64,000 nt of DNA from Leucobacter sp. cx-328 (GCF_014530035.1 NZ_JACVMX010000006.1:62001-126000); one strand, 5' to 3'. Counted from the stretch's first letter, positions 36,111 through 45,121 are shown. Notes: generated by a model not told the origin, from the sequence alone. Numbers and translations are program-made.

Positions 36111-38198
36111 GTGACAGAAACCACTGCAGAGAAGGCGGAGGTCACTCCCGCCGAGCTCGAGGCGCAACGCCACAAGAAAGAGATAATCGGGCGATACGTC
36201 GCCATGTTCCTGATGCCTATCCTCATGATCGGCATCATGATCACCGGTTACCTTTTCGCGATGCACAACCCAACGTCTCGAGACATGCCAATTGCTGTCA
36301 CCGGTAGTTCCTCCCAGGAATTCATCTCGGGTCTCGAGCAGATCGACGCAGACGAAAACGGAAAGAAGCGCGCCGTCGATCTCATCAAGGTTGACAGTGC
36401 CACCGAGGCGCGAGAGCTCGTCATGAACCGTGAGGTCTCTGGCGCACTCGTGATCGAGGGCACTGATGCGACGCTCTACACAGCGACCGCAGCAGGCGCT
36501 TCGCAGGTGGCTGTTGTGCAGCAGCTCGTTGCGCCGCAGATTGCTGCGCAGAACTTGCATCTTGAAAACACAGATCTGCGCCCACTTCCCGAATCTGACC
36601 CGGCAGGCCTTGGCGCAATGTTCCTCGCCACCGCCCTCGTAATGGCGGGCTACTTGCCGCTGAGTATCACCCTGTCGAACGCACCGCAGCTTATGCGCTT
36701 CCGCCGCTTCGTTCCCCTCCTCGCAGGCTGGTCAGTCTTCTCGGCCCTGCTGGCTTGGGTCGTGACCGGTCCGATCCTCGGTATTGTCGACGGGAGTGAC
36801 GCGTGGGCGGTGATGGGCGTCGCAGCGCTCGGCGTCTTTGCGATCGGGTCGGTGCAGCTATTCCTTACCCGCATCCTCGGCCCGATGGCCGTGCTCGCGG
36901 CAATGCTCCTCCTCATGGCGCTTGGTGTCCCCGCGTCAAACATGAGCATCTCGATCTATACAGCCCCGAAGTTCTACCTGTTCTTACACGACATCTTGCC
37001 GACCTCTGCGATCGGTGAGGCGCTGCGCTCAGTGCTGTACTTCGATGGTCGCGGCGCCTGGCCGTACCTGCTCGTGCTGATCATCGGTGCGGCTGCAGGT
37101 CTTGTCCTGACCCTCATCCTTGACTCCGTGAAGCGCGCAAAGGGCAAGATCCCTGAGCAGGTCATGGTGAACCTGCCCTCACTGCACGGTGGCCCCCGAC
37201 CCAAGAGCAAGTTCTGGCAGTACTTCCAGCTCGCAGTGTTCCCCATCGCGATGGTCGGCCTCATGCTCACCGCAATGCTCGGCGCAATGCACTCACCGAC
37301 GCCAAAGGACATGCCCGTCGTAGTCGTTGCTTCGAGTGAGGAGCAAGGCCGGCAGATGGCAGACGCGCTCGACGAGCAAATGGATGGCATGTTCGACTTC
37401 ACGGTGATGACTTCAGCAGACCGTGCGCGCAGCCAGGTCGAGCATCGCGACGTCGTTGGTGCGTTCGTGCTGCCGAGCGCGGAACTCCCCGAAGCGACGG
37501 TCATTGTGAATCAGTCAGCCGGTAGCGCAGGAGCGCAGCTCGTCGAACGCGTCTTCACGGGCGTCGCTCAGGCGCAGCAGTTGCCCGTCGCGACTGATGA
37601 TGTAGCCCCGCTACCCGAACGCGACAGTATGGGCACCGTCACCATGTACGTCGCGATGGGCTGGATGATGGCCGGTTTTATGATCATCGTCGTGGGCGCC
37701 AATGCAGCTCCCACAAGCCGACCACTGAACAAGCTGCTGCCGATCGTTGCAATGTACTCTGTCGCGATGTCAGCGTTCGTCTATCTCATCGCTGGTCCCA
37801 TTACGGGCGCGGTCGAGGGCCATTTCTGGCAGCTCTTTGGTGCGGGTGCCGTGGCGATCATGGCCGTCGCGATGTTCGCCACGGTGTTCGAGCGACTCAT
37901 GGGTCTGCTCGCGATCATTCCGATTGTTGGCGTGCTGATGTTCCTCGGCGTTCCCGCGTCGGGTGGCGCAATGTCGATCTTCATGGAGCCGGAGTTCTTC
38001 CGCGGACTCCACGAATGGCTGCCGATGTCTGCCGCGGTCGAGGGCGTGCGCTCGATTCTGTACTTCGGTTCTGACGTGCTCGGGGTCAATCTGCTCAAGC
38101 TCATCGGCTGGGGTGCGGGGTCATTGATTCTCGTGAGCATCATCGACAAGTTCAAACCGGTACGAACCAAGGGTGAGCAGATCATGGTGGACATGTAG
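36111..38198 (+). CDS. Duplicated YhgE/Pip-like (ABC-2-type) membrane protein
   Basis: A 695-residue membrane protein made of two homologous halves. Each half starts with one span (RYVAMFLMPILMIGIMITG; FQLAVFPIAMVGLMLTAMLG), then AMH(N/S)PTxxDMP at the base of a ~110-residue extracytoplasmic domain, then about five spans with VPASxxxMSI and LPTSAIGEALRSVLYFDG / LPMSAAVEGVRSILYFGS. This matches the single-unit YhgE/Pip or DUF3533 layout, here in tandem. The normal dimer may thus be fused in one chain. GTG start with AGGAG 10 bases upstream. It is divergent from the TetR gene, so both may respond to the same ligand; export of a toxic compound is a guess. Confidence 0.78.
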   Translation: MTETTAEKAEVTPAELEAQRHKKEIIGRYVAMFLMPILMIGIMITGYLFAMHNPTSRDMPIAVTGSSSQEFISGLEQIDADENGKKRAVDLIKVDSATEARELVMNREVSGALVIEGTDATLYTATAAGASQVAVVQQLVAPQIAAQNLHLENTDLRPLPESDPAGLGAMFLATALVMAGYLPLSITLSNAPQLMRFRRFVPLLAGWSVFSALLAWVVTGPILGIVDGSDAWAVMGVAALGVFAIGSVQLFLTRILGPMAVLAAMLLLMALGVPASNMSISIYTAPKFYLFLHDILPTSAIGEALRSVLYFDGRGAWPYLLVLIIGAAAGLVLTLILDSVKRAKGKIPEQVMVNLPSLHGGPRPKSKFWQYFQLAVFPIAMVGLMLTAMLGAMHSPTPKDMPVVVVASSEEQGRQMADALDEQMDGMFDFTVMTSADRARSQVEHRDVVGAFVLPSAELPEATVIVNQSAGSAGAQLVERVFTGVAQAQQLPVATDDVAPLPERDSMGTVTMYVAMGWMMAGFMIIVVGANAAPTSRPLNKLLPIVAMYSVAMSAFVYLIAGPITGAVEGHFWQLFGAGAVAIMAVAMFATVFERLMGLLAIIPIVGVLMFLGVPASGGAMSIFMEPEFFRGLHEWLPMSAAVEGVRSILYFGSDVLGVNLLKLIGWGAGSLILVSIIDKFKPVRTKGEQIMVDM

Positions 38199-38240
38199 GG
38201 TTCCCGCGGGGTCAACCCCGTGAGAGCGAGTTCTCGCGTG

Positions 38241-38336
38241 TCAACCCCGCGAGAATGACCTTTCTCAACGAAAAGGCCCGTTCCATGCCTATGAAACGGG
38301 CCTTTTCGAGAGAAACGCCTTGTTTCGAAGGGTCGA
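38241..38336. repeat. 96-bp composite palindromic element, copy 3 of 6
   Basis: It begins TCAACCCCGCGAGAA and ends GTTTCGAAGGGTCGA. The centre is a strong terminator hairpin (AAAAGGCCCGTT paired with AAACGGGCCTTTT). It lies between the convergent Pip-like and permease genes, and is preceded by a smaller GGGGTCAACCCC palindrome near 38209-38220. Confidence 0.85.
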
Positions 38337-38374
38337 AGACTCGACCGGTAGAGGTAGTTGCTACGCCCCGCTGC

Positions 38375-39805
38375 CTACGAGCGAGCGCCCTCGAGGGGGT
38401 ATTCGTCGCCGAGCGCGTCGATCTGCTCGGTGGTGGGGTCACCCTCTGAGAAGTCCATCATTGGGACGGGCTTCTTGAAGCCCTTGGTGACGAACGCAAT
38501 GATGATGACGCCGATGACGAACCAGACGCCACCAACAAGCCAGGTGAGCGGCTGAAGCGAGGTCCACAGCCAGATGGTGAGGGCAAAGCCGATGGTCGGC
38601 ACGACAAGCTTGGTAATGACGAGACCAGCAGTGAGCGGCTCGCGGCGACCGCCCTTGGGGAAGATGTAGGTGCGGATCACCGACAGGTTCACCATCGAGA
38701 ACGCTGCAAGCGCACCGAACGAGATCATGAACGCTACGGTGTCGAGTGACAGGAAGAGCGATGCAAGCGCAAAGACCGAGACGACGCACGCTGCAACGAT
38801 CGGGGTGCCGAAGCGGTTGTGCAGTGTTGCGAGCGGCTTGGGAAGCATGCCGTCGCGTCCCATTGCGTAGAGAATTCGCGAGACCGAGACCTGGCTGGTC
38901 ATACCCGAACCGAAACAACCGATCACATAGATTGCGACGAAGAATGCGGTGAGGGCTGATCCGCCGATTGATTCCATCACGGTCACGCCTGCGGCATCGA
39001 GTTCGCCAGTCGACATGGCATTCCAGTCAGGCTGGTACGCAAGGGAGCCAGCCCACGCCACGAGGATGAAGAAGAGTCCGCCGAGCAGCGTCGAGAAAAT
39101 GATCGCACGGGGGATGTCGCGGCGCGGGTTCTTTGCTTCCTCAGAGAGTGTCGAGACCGCGTCAAAACCGAGGAACGAAAGCGCGAGAATTGCTGCGCCA
39201 GCGGCCACGGGGCCGAGGCCACCGTCGCCGAAGGTGAAGGGCTCAAGCAGGCCGACGCTCATGTCGCCGCCAAGGGCGTGCTTGAACGAGAGCGCAACAA
39301 AGATGATGACGAGCACCGTCGAGAGAGCAACAATGACAAAGTTGACCTTGTTCACCAGGTTGATGCCGATGATGTTGAACGCGAGCACCAGCAGGAGCGC
39401 TGCGAGGGTGAACGCCCAGATCGGAATCGCGGGGAACTGGGTGTTCATGTAGATGCCGATGAGCATGAAGTTGATCATCGGGAGGAACAGGTAGTCGAGC
39501 AGCATGAGCCAGCCCGTCAAGAAGCCAGCCGCGCCGCCGAAGGACTGCTGCGTGTAGGTGTATGCCGAACCCGCGACCGGGTATCGCTTCACCATCGCGC
39601 CGTAGCTCGCGGCGGTGAAGAGCATCGTGATGACGGCGATCACGTACGACGCCGGCAGGTGACCGTCAGTGAGCTTGTTGACGATGCCGTAGGTCGTGAA
39701 GACGGTCACGACCGTCATGTAAGTCACTCCGAAGAGTGTGAGTCCAACAACGCCGAGCGAGCGACGCATATGCGGGCCCTCTGCGGTCTGTGCGCGGTTT
39801 GACAA
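38375..39805 (-). CDS. APC-family amino acid/polyamine permease, copy 2
   Basis: A 476-residue paralogue of the permease at 33647-35080, matching it in almost every span and in the tail (DPTTEQIDALGDEYPLEG). Differences cluster in the loop after span 7 and the extreme N-terminus. The frame runs on to 40150, but TTG 39805 has TAGGAG 7 bases upstream and gives the paralogue's length. It follows the amidohydrolase gene on the same strand after a double hairpin, so the permease may import the amidohydrolase's substrate or export its product. Confidence 0.92.
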   Translation of the reverse strand: MSNRAQTAEGPHMRRSLGVVGLTLFGVTYMTVVTVFTTYGIVNKLTDGHLPASYVIAVITMLFTAASYGAMVKRYPVAGSAYTYTQQSFGGAAGFLTGWLMLLDYLFLPMINFMLIGIYMNTQFPAIPIWAFTLAALLLVLAFNIIGINLVNKVNFVIVALSTVLVIIFVALSFKHALGGDMSVGLLEPFTFGDGGLGPVAAGAAILALSFLGFDAVSTLSEEAKNPRRDIPRAIIFSTLLGGLFFILVAWAGSLAYQPDWNAMSTGELDAAGVTVMESIGGSALTAFFVAIYVIGCFGSGMTSQVSVSRILYAMGRDGMLPKPLATLHNRFGTPIVAACVVSVFALASLFLSLDTVAFMISFGALAAFSMVNLSVIRTYIFPKGGRREPLTAGLVITKLVVPTIGFALTIWLWTSLQPLTWLVGGVWFVIGVIIIAFVTKGFKKPVPMMDFSEGDPTTEQIDALGDEYPLEGARS

Positions 39806-39861
39806 GGCAGTTCTCCTATGAACGGGATGCGGATCGGGCAGAGCCAGACCAGCGGTTGATG

Positions 39862-39921
39862 GTGTGGGCGTGCGAACATTGCACGCCCACACCGGGTAGA
39901 GCGGGCCGGCCGTAAGGCCGG
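39862..39921. terminator. Two hairpins between the amidohydrolase and permease genes
   Basis: A perfect 12-bp stem (39862-39873 with 39881-39892) and a 6-bp GC stem (CCGGCC/GGCCGG, 39906-39921) lie after the minus-strand amidohydrolase stop. They probably end or reduce transcription into permease copy 2. Confidence 0.75.
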
Positions 39922-39933
39922 GGAAACACGGGG

Positions 39934-41556
39934 TTAGAAGGTGCGGTCGCCTGCGAGCCAGGTGCCCTGCACGCTGATCTCGGGGATCGCTTCGGGCTCG
40001 ACTGCGAGCGGATCCGCGCTCAGCCATGCCGCATCCGCGACCTGGCCGACCGCGAGCGTGCCGCGGTCGGCAGCGAGTGCCTGTCGCGCGATGCCCGAGG
40101 TGTAGGCAGCGAGTGCCTCGGCAGCCGAGACGCGCTCCTCGGGGATCCACGAGTCACCCTGCAGGTCAGCCTTGCGGGTGACCGCGGTGGCGAACGCCGG
40201 GCGCCAGTCAACCGTGGTCACGGGCCAGTCGCTGCCGAAGGTGACGGTCGCGCCACTGCGCTGCAGCGAGCCGATGCTGTACTGCCAGCCTGCGCGGTCG
40301 TGGCCGATGTGGGGGATCGTGAGGTCGCGCATGATCGCGTCACACTGTGCCCAGTAAGGCTCGAAGTTGGCGACGACGCCCGCTGCTGCGAAGCGCGGGG
40401 TGTCTTCGGGGTTGAGGAGTGAGACGTGCGCGATGACGTGTGCGCGCTCGCGCTCAGGGTTCGTCGCGTTCACGTTCTCAAGGGCGGTGAGGGCGAGTCG
40501 GTTCGACTCGTCACCGATCGCGTGAATGTGCAGCTGGAAGTTCGCAGCGTCGAAGGCAACGGTCGCTGCTTCGAGCTCTGCGTAGGTCCAGTTGGGGAGT
40601 CCACGATCGTCGGGACGATCTGCGTACGGTTCCGAGAGCGCAGCGGTGTGGCTCTCAATGACGCCATCCATGAAGAACTTGATGGTGTTTGCCGACAGGC
40701 GATCCGCCCCCTCGTTCTGCACGCGCTCACGCAGCGCGATCACGATATCGAGCTGCTCACGCCAGTTGCTCGGCTCTGCGCGGAACGCGATGTTCACGCG
40801 GGTGTGGAGGCGGCCGGCGCGTACCGCAGCGAGGTAGATCTCAACGTCAGGGCAACCTGCAGCGCTTGCTTCGACCCAGGCATCCTGGATCCAGGTCATG
40901 CCCTGCTCCGCATAGTTGCGGGTAGCCGATTCGATCGCGCCAAGCTTCTGCTCGGTGGTGAATGCGGGAACGACGTCAGCGAGGAAGTTGTTTGCTGCGG
41001 CTTCCTGCAGAGTGCCGAGCGGGGCGCCGTCCTCGCGGCGCACGATGCGACCGAGATGCGGATCGGCAGACTCGGCAGTGATGCCGCCAGCGCGCAGTGC
41101 AGCGCTGTTTACCCACGCTGTGTGGTAGTCGAAGGAGCGAAGAATGGTGGGGGTGTCGCCGGTGACTTCGTCGAGGCGCTTGGCGTCGAAGAGTCCGCCG
41201 GGCTCAAGGGTGGCGTCGTAGCTGCCACCGACGATCCACTCAGCCTCGGGGTGTGCAGCCTTCCACTCGCCAACCGACGCGAGGATGCCGTCAACGCTGT
41301 CGTGATTGCGGATCTCGGGTCCAAGCTCCTCCAGGCCACCGAGCAGCGGGTGGCAGTGGCCATCGCCAAGCGCAGGAACGACGGTGCCGCCAGCGAGATC
41401 AATGACCTCGGTGCCTGCCTGGTCGATGAGCGCGATTGCCTCGTCACCGTGGGCAACAACGGTGCCGTCCGAGAATGCGATTGCAGAGGTTGTGGTTTCG
41501 TTCTCTGCCGAAATGATCACGGTGCCACCGTGGAACACGGTCGTGGGTGAAGTCAT
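39934..41556 (-). CDS. Amidohydrolase family protein (YtcJ/NfdA-like)
   Basis: Metal-dependent hydrolase of 540 residues. The TIM-barrel metal motif HxH is in GDGHCHPLLGG; the carboxylated-lysine strand is NTIKFFMDGVIES; further ligands lie in LHIHAIGDE, VIAHVSLL and the terminal aspartate FGSDWPV. Family members hydrolyse N-acyl or N-formyl amides, carbamates or similar C-N bonds; the substrate here is not predictable. ATG with AAGGAG 6 bases upstream. A second 540-residue member with the same motifs is encoded at 54818-56440. It is divergent from a TetR gene with a palindromic operator between them. Confidence 0.92.
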   Translation of the reverse strand: MTSPTTVFHGGTVIISAENETTTSAIAFSDGTVVAHGDEAIALIDQAGTEVIDLAGGTVVPALGDGHCHPLLGGLEELGPEIRNHDSVDGILASVGEWKAAHPEAEWIVGGSYDATLEPGGLFDAKRLDEVTGDTPTILRSFDYHTAWVNSAALRAGGITAESADPHLGRIVRREDGAPLGTLQEAAANNFLADVVPAFTTEQKLGAIESATRNYAEQGMTWIQDAWVEASAAGCPDVEIYLAAVRAGRLHTRVNIAFRAEPSNWREQLDIVIALRERVQNEGADRLSANTIKFFMDGVIESHTAALSEPYADRPDDRGLPNWTYAELEAATVAFDAANFQLHIHAIGDESNRLALTALENVNATNPERERAHVIAHVSLLNPEDTPRFAAAGVVANFEPYWAQCDAIMRDLTIPHIGHDRAGWQYSIGSLQRSGATVTFGSDWPVTTVDWRPAFATAVTRKADLQGDSWIPEERVSAAEALAAYTSGIARQALAADRGTLAVGQVADAAWLSADPLAVEPEAIPEISVQGTWLAGDRTF

Positions 41557-41622
41557 TGTGAGCTCCTTTGCTCGAATCGCGGTTGATTTTGGGAGTTCCT
41601 CGGAAGGACTCGCAGTGAAATT

Positions 41623-41641
41623 AAATGAACGTTGTTCGTTT
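41623..41641. promoter_or_regulatory. Putative TetR operator
   Basis: AAATGAACGTTGTTCGTTT is an inverted repeat with one mismatch around a GTT centre. It sits between the divergent amidohydrolase and TetR genes and just upstream of a GATACT -10-like box (41645-41650). Confidence 0.65.
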
Positions 41642-41687
41642 AGGGATACTAGCCTAAGAGTTGTTCGATGACGAAACGGGGAACACT

Positions 41688-42359
41688 ATGGCGGCTGCAA
41701 GGTCAACATCGCGACGTGTGGGGCGCCCGAAAACACCTGTTTTGTCGCGCGAGCTCATCTGTGAAACCGCACTGCACCTCCTTGATGCCCTGGGTGAAAA
41801 CGGCGCCAGTATGCGAGATATCGCCACTGAACTCGGCGTGCGACCCTCGGCGCTCTATAACCACGTGCGCGGACGAGACGACATCTTTGACGGCGTCCGC
41901 GAGCTCGTGGTCGCGCGCATAGACGTTTCTTGCTTTGCTGATAGGCCATGGGAAGAAGCCCTGGTGATTTGGGCAGATTCGTACCGTGGTGCCTTTGTGG
42001 CGCATCCGCCAACCGTCACGCTATTTGCAACCAGGCCAATTGCGCCTGACGCTCAGACGAGTCACATGTATGAGGTCGTCGTGGGGGCGCTTGTTGACGC
42101 TGGATGGCCGCGTGAGCGCGTCCTATCGATCATCGTCGCGATTGAAAACTTCCTGATCGGATCGACACTCGACGCGCTGGCCGCGCCAGACATGATGGAT
42201 CCGGGCGAGCGCGAAGACGTTCCGAAATTTAGTGCAGCGTATTCTGCGCGAGATGTGATGCTCGATGACATGCCGGGCGTGTCGCCCGCGGATGATGCCT
42301 ACCGCCTTGGGCTCGATGCGCTCATCGCTGGGCTGCGACTCGAGTTCGACCGGATGTAG
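41688..42359 (+). CDS. TetR-family regulator with TetR_C-like ligand domain
   Basis: A 223-residue protein. The helix-turn-helix region is ICETALHLLDALGENGASMRDIATELGVRPSALYNHV; the GRPKTP lead is typical. The C-terminal domain (from about FADRPWEEALVIWADSYRGAF) is of the tetracycline-repressor C type. ATG 41688 with GGGG 6 bases upstream is preferred over TTG 41661. It probably represses the divergent amidohydrolase (and perhaps permease copy 2) through the palindrome at 41623. Confidence 0.92.
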   Translation: MAAARSTSRRVGRPKTPVLSRELICETALHLLDALGENGASMRDIATELGVRPSALYNHVRGRDDIFDGVRELVVARIDVSCFADRPWEEALVIWADSYRGAFVAHPPTVTLFATRPIAPDAQTSHMYEVVVGALVDAGWPRERVLSIIVAIENFLIGSTLDALAAPDMMDPGEREDVPKFSAAYSARDVMLDDMPGVSPADDAYRLGLDALIAGLRLEFDRM

Positions 42360-42397
42360 GGCCGCGCCCGCGACAGCCACGCCCGCGAAGCGAACGA

Positions 42398-42436
42398 CAG
42401 AGGCGCGGAGGCGCGATCCGCACCCCCGCGCCTCTG
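42398..42436. terminator. Hairpin terminator between convergent TetR and purU genes
   Basis: An 11-bp stem (CAGAGGCGCGG, 42398-42408, with CCGCGCCTCTG, 42426-42436) in the 97-base gap. Confidence 0.8.
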
Positions 42437-42456
42437 CGCGTACAGCTTGCTCGAAT

Positions 42457-43341
42457 TTACTCGAAGATGATCGTGCGATCTCCGTCGAGCAGAATGCGGT
42501 TCTCGGCGTACCAGTTCACGGCACGGCGCAGCACGCGGGACTCGACGTCCTGCCCCTGCTGCATGAGCTCCTGCGGGTTGAACGAGTGGTTCGCGCGCAG
42601 GACGTCCTGCTCAATGATCGGACCCTCATCGAGATCGGTCGTGACGAAGTGCGCCGTCGCGCCGATGAGCTTCACGCCACGCGAGTGCGCCTGCTTGTAA
42701 GGGTTCGCACCCTTGAAGCCGGGCAAGAACGAGTGGTGGATGTTGATCGCACGACCCTCGAGCGCAGCGCAGAGCTCGGGGGAGAGGATCTGCATGTAAC
42801 GCGCCAGTACGACGAGCTCGATGTTCTTTTCTTCTACAACCTCGAGTACGCGCGCCTCAAAGGCTGCCTTCTCTTCGGGGCTCTTTACGGGCTTGTACTC
42901 GAAGGGCACGCTGTTGAACTCGGCAATGTCGCGCACGGTCTCGTGATTCGACAGTACGAGCGGTACGTCGATTGCGAGCTGGCCAGCGCGCTTGCGGTAG
43001 AGGAGGTCATTTACGCAGTGCGTTGCGGTCGACGCGAGGATGAGGGTGCGCACCGGGCGGCCGGCGCGATCGAGGCGCCAGGTCATGTGGTAGCGCTCGG
43101 TGACGGGCGCGAGAGCGTTCTCGAAGCGCGAGTCAAAGGTTTCGGGCTGGGCAACAGCCTCAACCTGCAGGCGCATGAAGAAGCGACCGGTATCGGTGCT
43201 CGCGAACTGCTGGCTTTCGAGGATGTTTCCTCCGGCTGCCACGATCGCTCCAGAAATCGAATGCACGATGCCGGGGCCGTCGATGCAGGAAAGAGTTAGC
43301 ACCCACTGGGTGTCTTCAGGAGTCGTAGCAATGGTATTCAC
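42457..43341 (-). CDS. purU: Formyltetrahydrofolate deformylase
   Basis: Hydrolyses 10-formyl-THF to THF and formate, balancing one-carbon pools. The N-terminal ACT domain (WVLTLSCIDGPGIVHSISG) senses small effectors (methionine and glycine in E. coli). The C-terminal formyltransferase fold carries VVLARYMQILSPELC, NIHHSFLPGFKGANPY and GATAHFVTTDLDEGPII, with the Asn-His-Asp catalytic set. Length (294) matches the family. It is divergent from glyA, whose ZTP-controlled product makes the folate adducts this enzyme drains. Confidence 0.97.
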   Translation of the reverse strand: MNTIATTPEDTQWVLTLSCIDGPGIVHSISGAIVAAGGNILESQQFASTDTGRFFMRLQVEAVAQPETFDSRFENALAPVTERYHMTWRLDRAGRPVRTLILASTATHCVNDLLYRKRAGQLAIDVPLVLSNHETVRDIAEFNSVPFEYKPVKSPEEKAAFEARVLEVVEEKNIELVVLARYMQILSPELCAALEGRAINIHHSFLPGFKGANPYKQAHSRGVKLIGATAHFVTTDLDEGPIIEQDVLRANHSFNPQELMQQGQDVESRVLRRAVNWYAENRILLDGDRTIIFE

Positions 43342-43425
43342 ATGCCTCAGGGTAGTAGATCACGCGCGCGAACGCACTTGCTGAAGAACAGGTGTAACAA
43401 GTGGGCGGATCGACTCCGCAGTTGG

Positions 43426-43431
43426 TAGACT
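43426..43431 (+). promoter_or_regulatory. -10 box for the riboswitch-glyA transcript
   Basis: TAGACT ends about 6 bases before the first conserved bases of the riboswitch, so the aptamer begins almost exactly at the expected RNA 5' end (near 43438). Confidence 0.6.
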
Positions 43432-43437
43432 CAATTC

Positions 43438-43510
43438 GTCGTAACTGGCGTAGGTGGATTAACCATCGGGAAGCGACACATTAACCTCACAAGGCCGCTC
43501 GCCTGGGCTG
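43438..43510 (+). ncRNA. ZTP (pfl motif) riboswitch upstream of glyA
   Basis: The conserved blocks of the pfl aptamer are present in order: GTAACTGGCGTAGGTGGATT, AACCATCGGGAAGCG, then GGCCGCTCGCCTGGGC at 43495-43510, the invariant 3' pseudoknot/loop strand. This class binds ZMP/ZTP, which build up when 10-formyl-THF is short, and turns on one-carbon genes such as glyA, folD and purH. Position and target match the class. Confidence 0.93.
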
Positions 43511-43559
43511 CACGAGACACGGGTTCTCCCGCATCTCGTGAAACGACGCTGAGGCGTCG
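43511..43559 (+). promoter_or_regulatory. Riboswitch expression platform hairpins
   Basis: CACGAGA/TCTCGTG (43511-43517 with 43534-43540) and CGACGC/GCGTCG (43544-43559) lie between aptamer and ribosome site. No strong T-run follows, so control may be at translation or by Rho-dependent termination. Confidence 0.6.
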
Positions 43560-43589
43560 AATTCCATTTCGATTGATATTGGAGAGCAC

Positions 43590-44873
43590 ATGTCAACCCA
43601 GTCAGAATTCTTCAACGAGCCGCTCGCGGTAGTTGACCCTGAGATCGCAAAGGTTCTCGAGCAGGAGCTCGGTCGCCAGCGTTCAACCCTCGAGATGATC
43701 GCGAGTGAGAACTTTGTTCCTCGCGCAGTGCTCGAGTCGCAGGGCTCGGTTCTCACTAACAAGTACGCAGAGGGTTACCCCGGTCGCCGTTACTACGGTG
43801 GCTGCGAGTACGTCGACGTTGCAGAAGAGCTCGCACGCGAGCGCGCAAAGTCGCTCTTCGGCGCACAGTACGCGAACGTTCAGCCGCACTCGGGTGCTTC
43901 GGCAAACGCAGCAGTGCTCTCGGCTATCGCTGAGCCCGGCGACACCATCCTCGGCCTCGAGCTCTCGCATGGTGGTCACCTCACCCACGGCATGAAGCTC
44001 AACTTCTCGGGCAAGCTCTACAACGTTGTTCACTACGGTGTTGATCCCGAGACCATGCTTATCGACATGGACGTCGTCCGCGCGAAGGCACTCGAGCACA
44101 AGCCCAAGGTCATCATCGCTGGCTGGTCGGCGTACCCCCGTACCCTTGACTTCGCAGCATTCCGCGCGATCGCTGACGAGGTTGGCGCAACCCTCTGGGT
44201 TGACATGGCGCACTTCGCTGGTCTCGTGGCAGCTGGCCTGTACCCCAGCCCGGTTCCTCACGCGCACGTCGTTTCGTCGACCGTGCACAAGACCATCGGT
44301 GGCCCCCGCTCGGGCTTCATCCTCACGAACGATCTCGATCTCTTCAAGAAGATCAACTCGAACGTGTTCCCCGGTCACCAGGGCGGCCCGCTCATGCACG
44401 TGATCGCTGCAAAGGCGACCGCGTTCAAGCTCGCAGCAACCGACGAGTTCAAGGACCGCCAGGTTCGTACGCTCTCGGGTGCAAAGCTTCTCGCTGAGGC
44501 GCTCACCACCGACGCATCGAAGGCTGCAGGCGTTGACGTGCTCACCGGCGGCACCGACGTGCACCTCGTGCTCGCAGACCTCCGCAACTCGCCGCTCGAT
44601 GGCCAGCAGGCAGAGGACGCACTGCACAACGTGGGCATCACCGTGAACCGTAACTCGGTTCCGTTTGACCCCCGCCCGCCGATGGTCACCTCGGGCCTGC
44701 GTATCGGTACCCCCGCGCTCGCAACCCGTGGCTTCGGCGACGCAGAGTTCGCAGAGGTTTCGGACATCATCGCCCTCACTCTCCAGCAGGCGGGCGACCT
44801 CGAGGCGCTCAAGGCACGCGTGACCGCGCTTGCTGAGGCGTTCCCGCTGTACCCCGGCCTCGAGCAGTGGTAA
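43590..44873 (+). CDS. glyA: Serine hydroxymethyltransferase
   Basis: PLP enzyme of 427 residues converting serine and THF to glycine and 5,10-methylene-THF. Family segments are complete: [49 protein letters not shown] and the PLP lysine in [12 protein letters not shown] (K234). ATG with GGAG 5 bases upstream. Codon use is extremely G/C-ending and biased, a sign of high expression. It is preceded by a ZTP riboswitch, so the gene rises when folate one-carbon units run low. Confidence 0.98.
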   Translation: MSTQSEFFNEPLAVVDPEIAKVLEQELGRQRSTLEMIASENFVPRAVLESQGSVLTNKYAEGYPGRRYYGGCEYVDVAEELARERAKSLFGAQYANVQPHSGASANAAVLSAIAEPGDTILGLELSHGGHLTHGMKLNFSGKLYNVVHYGVDPETMLIDMDVVRAKALEHKPKVIIAGWSAYPRTLDFAAFRAIADEVGATLWVDMAHFAGLVAAGLYPSPVPHAHVVSSTVHKTIGGPRSGFILTNDLDLFKKINSNVFPGHQGGPLMHVIAAKATAFKLAATDEFKDRQVRTLSGAKLLAEALTTDASKAAGVDVLTGGTDVHLVLADLRNSPLDGQQAEDALHNVGITVNRNSVPFDPRPPMVTSGLRIGTPALATRGFGDAEFAEVSDIIALTLQQAGDLEALKARVTALAEAFPLYPGLEQW

Positions 44874-44907
44874 TCAGTCCTCTTCGTAGGTAGTACGTCA
44901 ATGTGAG

Positions 44908-44949
44908 ACGAGTCGCAGCGCCGCACCCCGTGTGTGGCCTGCGGCTCGT
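44908..44949. terminator. Hairpin after glyA
   Basis: An 11-bp stem with one mismatch (ACGAGTCGCAG, 44908-44918, with CTGCGGCTCGT, 44939-44949). Likely glyA terminator, though without a strong T-run. Confidence 0.6.
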
Positions 44950-44995
44950 TCGCGTTTCGCACTCGCGCCCTTACTTCGCCTCGGTCAGAAATCGA

Positions 44996-45052
44996 GCTTC
45001 GGTAAGACTGATTCGGGCTAAATCGCCTTACGGAAGCCACTTTTTCTTACCG
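44996..45052 (+). promoter_or_regulatory. Terminator-like hairpin with competing pairing in the glyA-folD gap
   Basis: GCTTCGGTAAG (44996-45006) pairs with CTTACGGAAGC (45027-45037), followed by a TTTTT run at 45041-45045. CGGTAAGA (45000-45007) can instead pair with TCTTACCG (45045-45052). The two pairings exclude each other, as in an attenuator. Nothing recognisable as a gene lies in this 421-base gap. Confidence 0.5.
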
Positions 45053-45121
45053 AGGGTGAAGAACGCGGCGGCCGACGCCGCGGCGAGGGTGTGGGCTTGG
45101 AACGATCCGCGCCCTTGCCAT

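Noticed and set aside
39806-40150. Extra 115 N-terminal codons for permease copy 2
   Set aside because: Arg/Pro/Gly-rich translation of the terminator region and amidohydrolase end; TTG 39805 has a good ribosome site and matches the paralogue's length.
40426-41550. 374-codon plus-strand frame opposite the amidohydrolase
   Set aside because: Shadow; the minus-strand gene carries all the metal-site motifs.
43683-44627. 314-codon minus-strand frame opposite glyA
   Set aside because: Shadow of a highly biased gene; no motif or plausible ribosome site.
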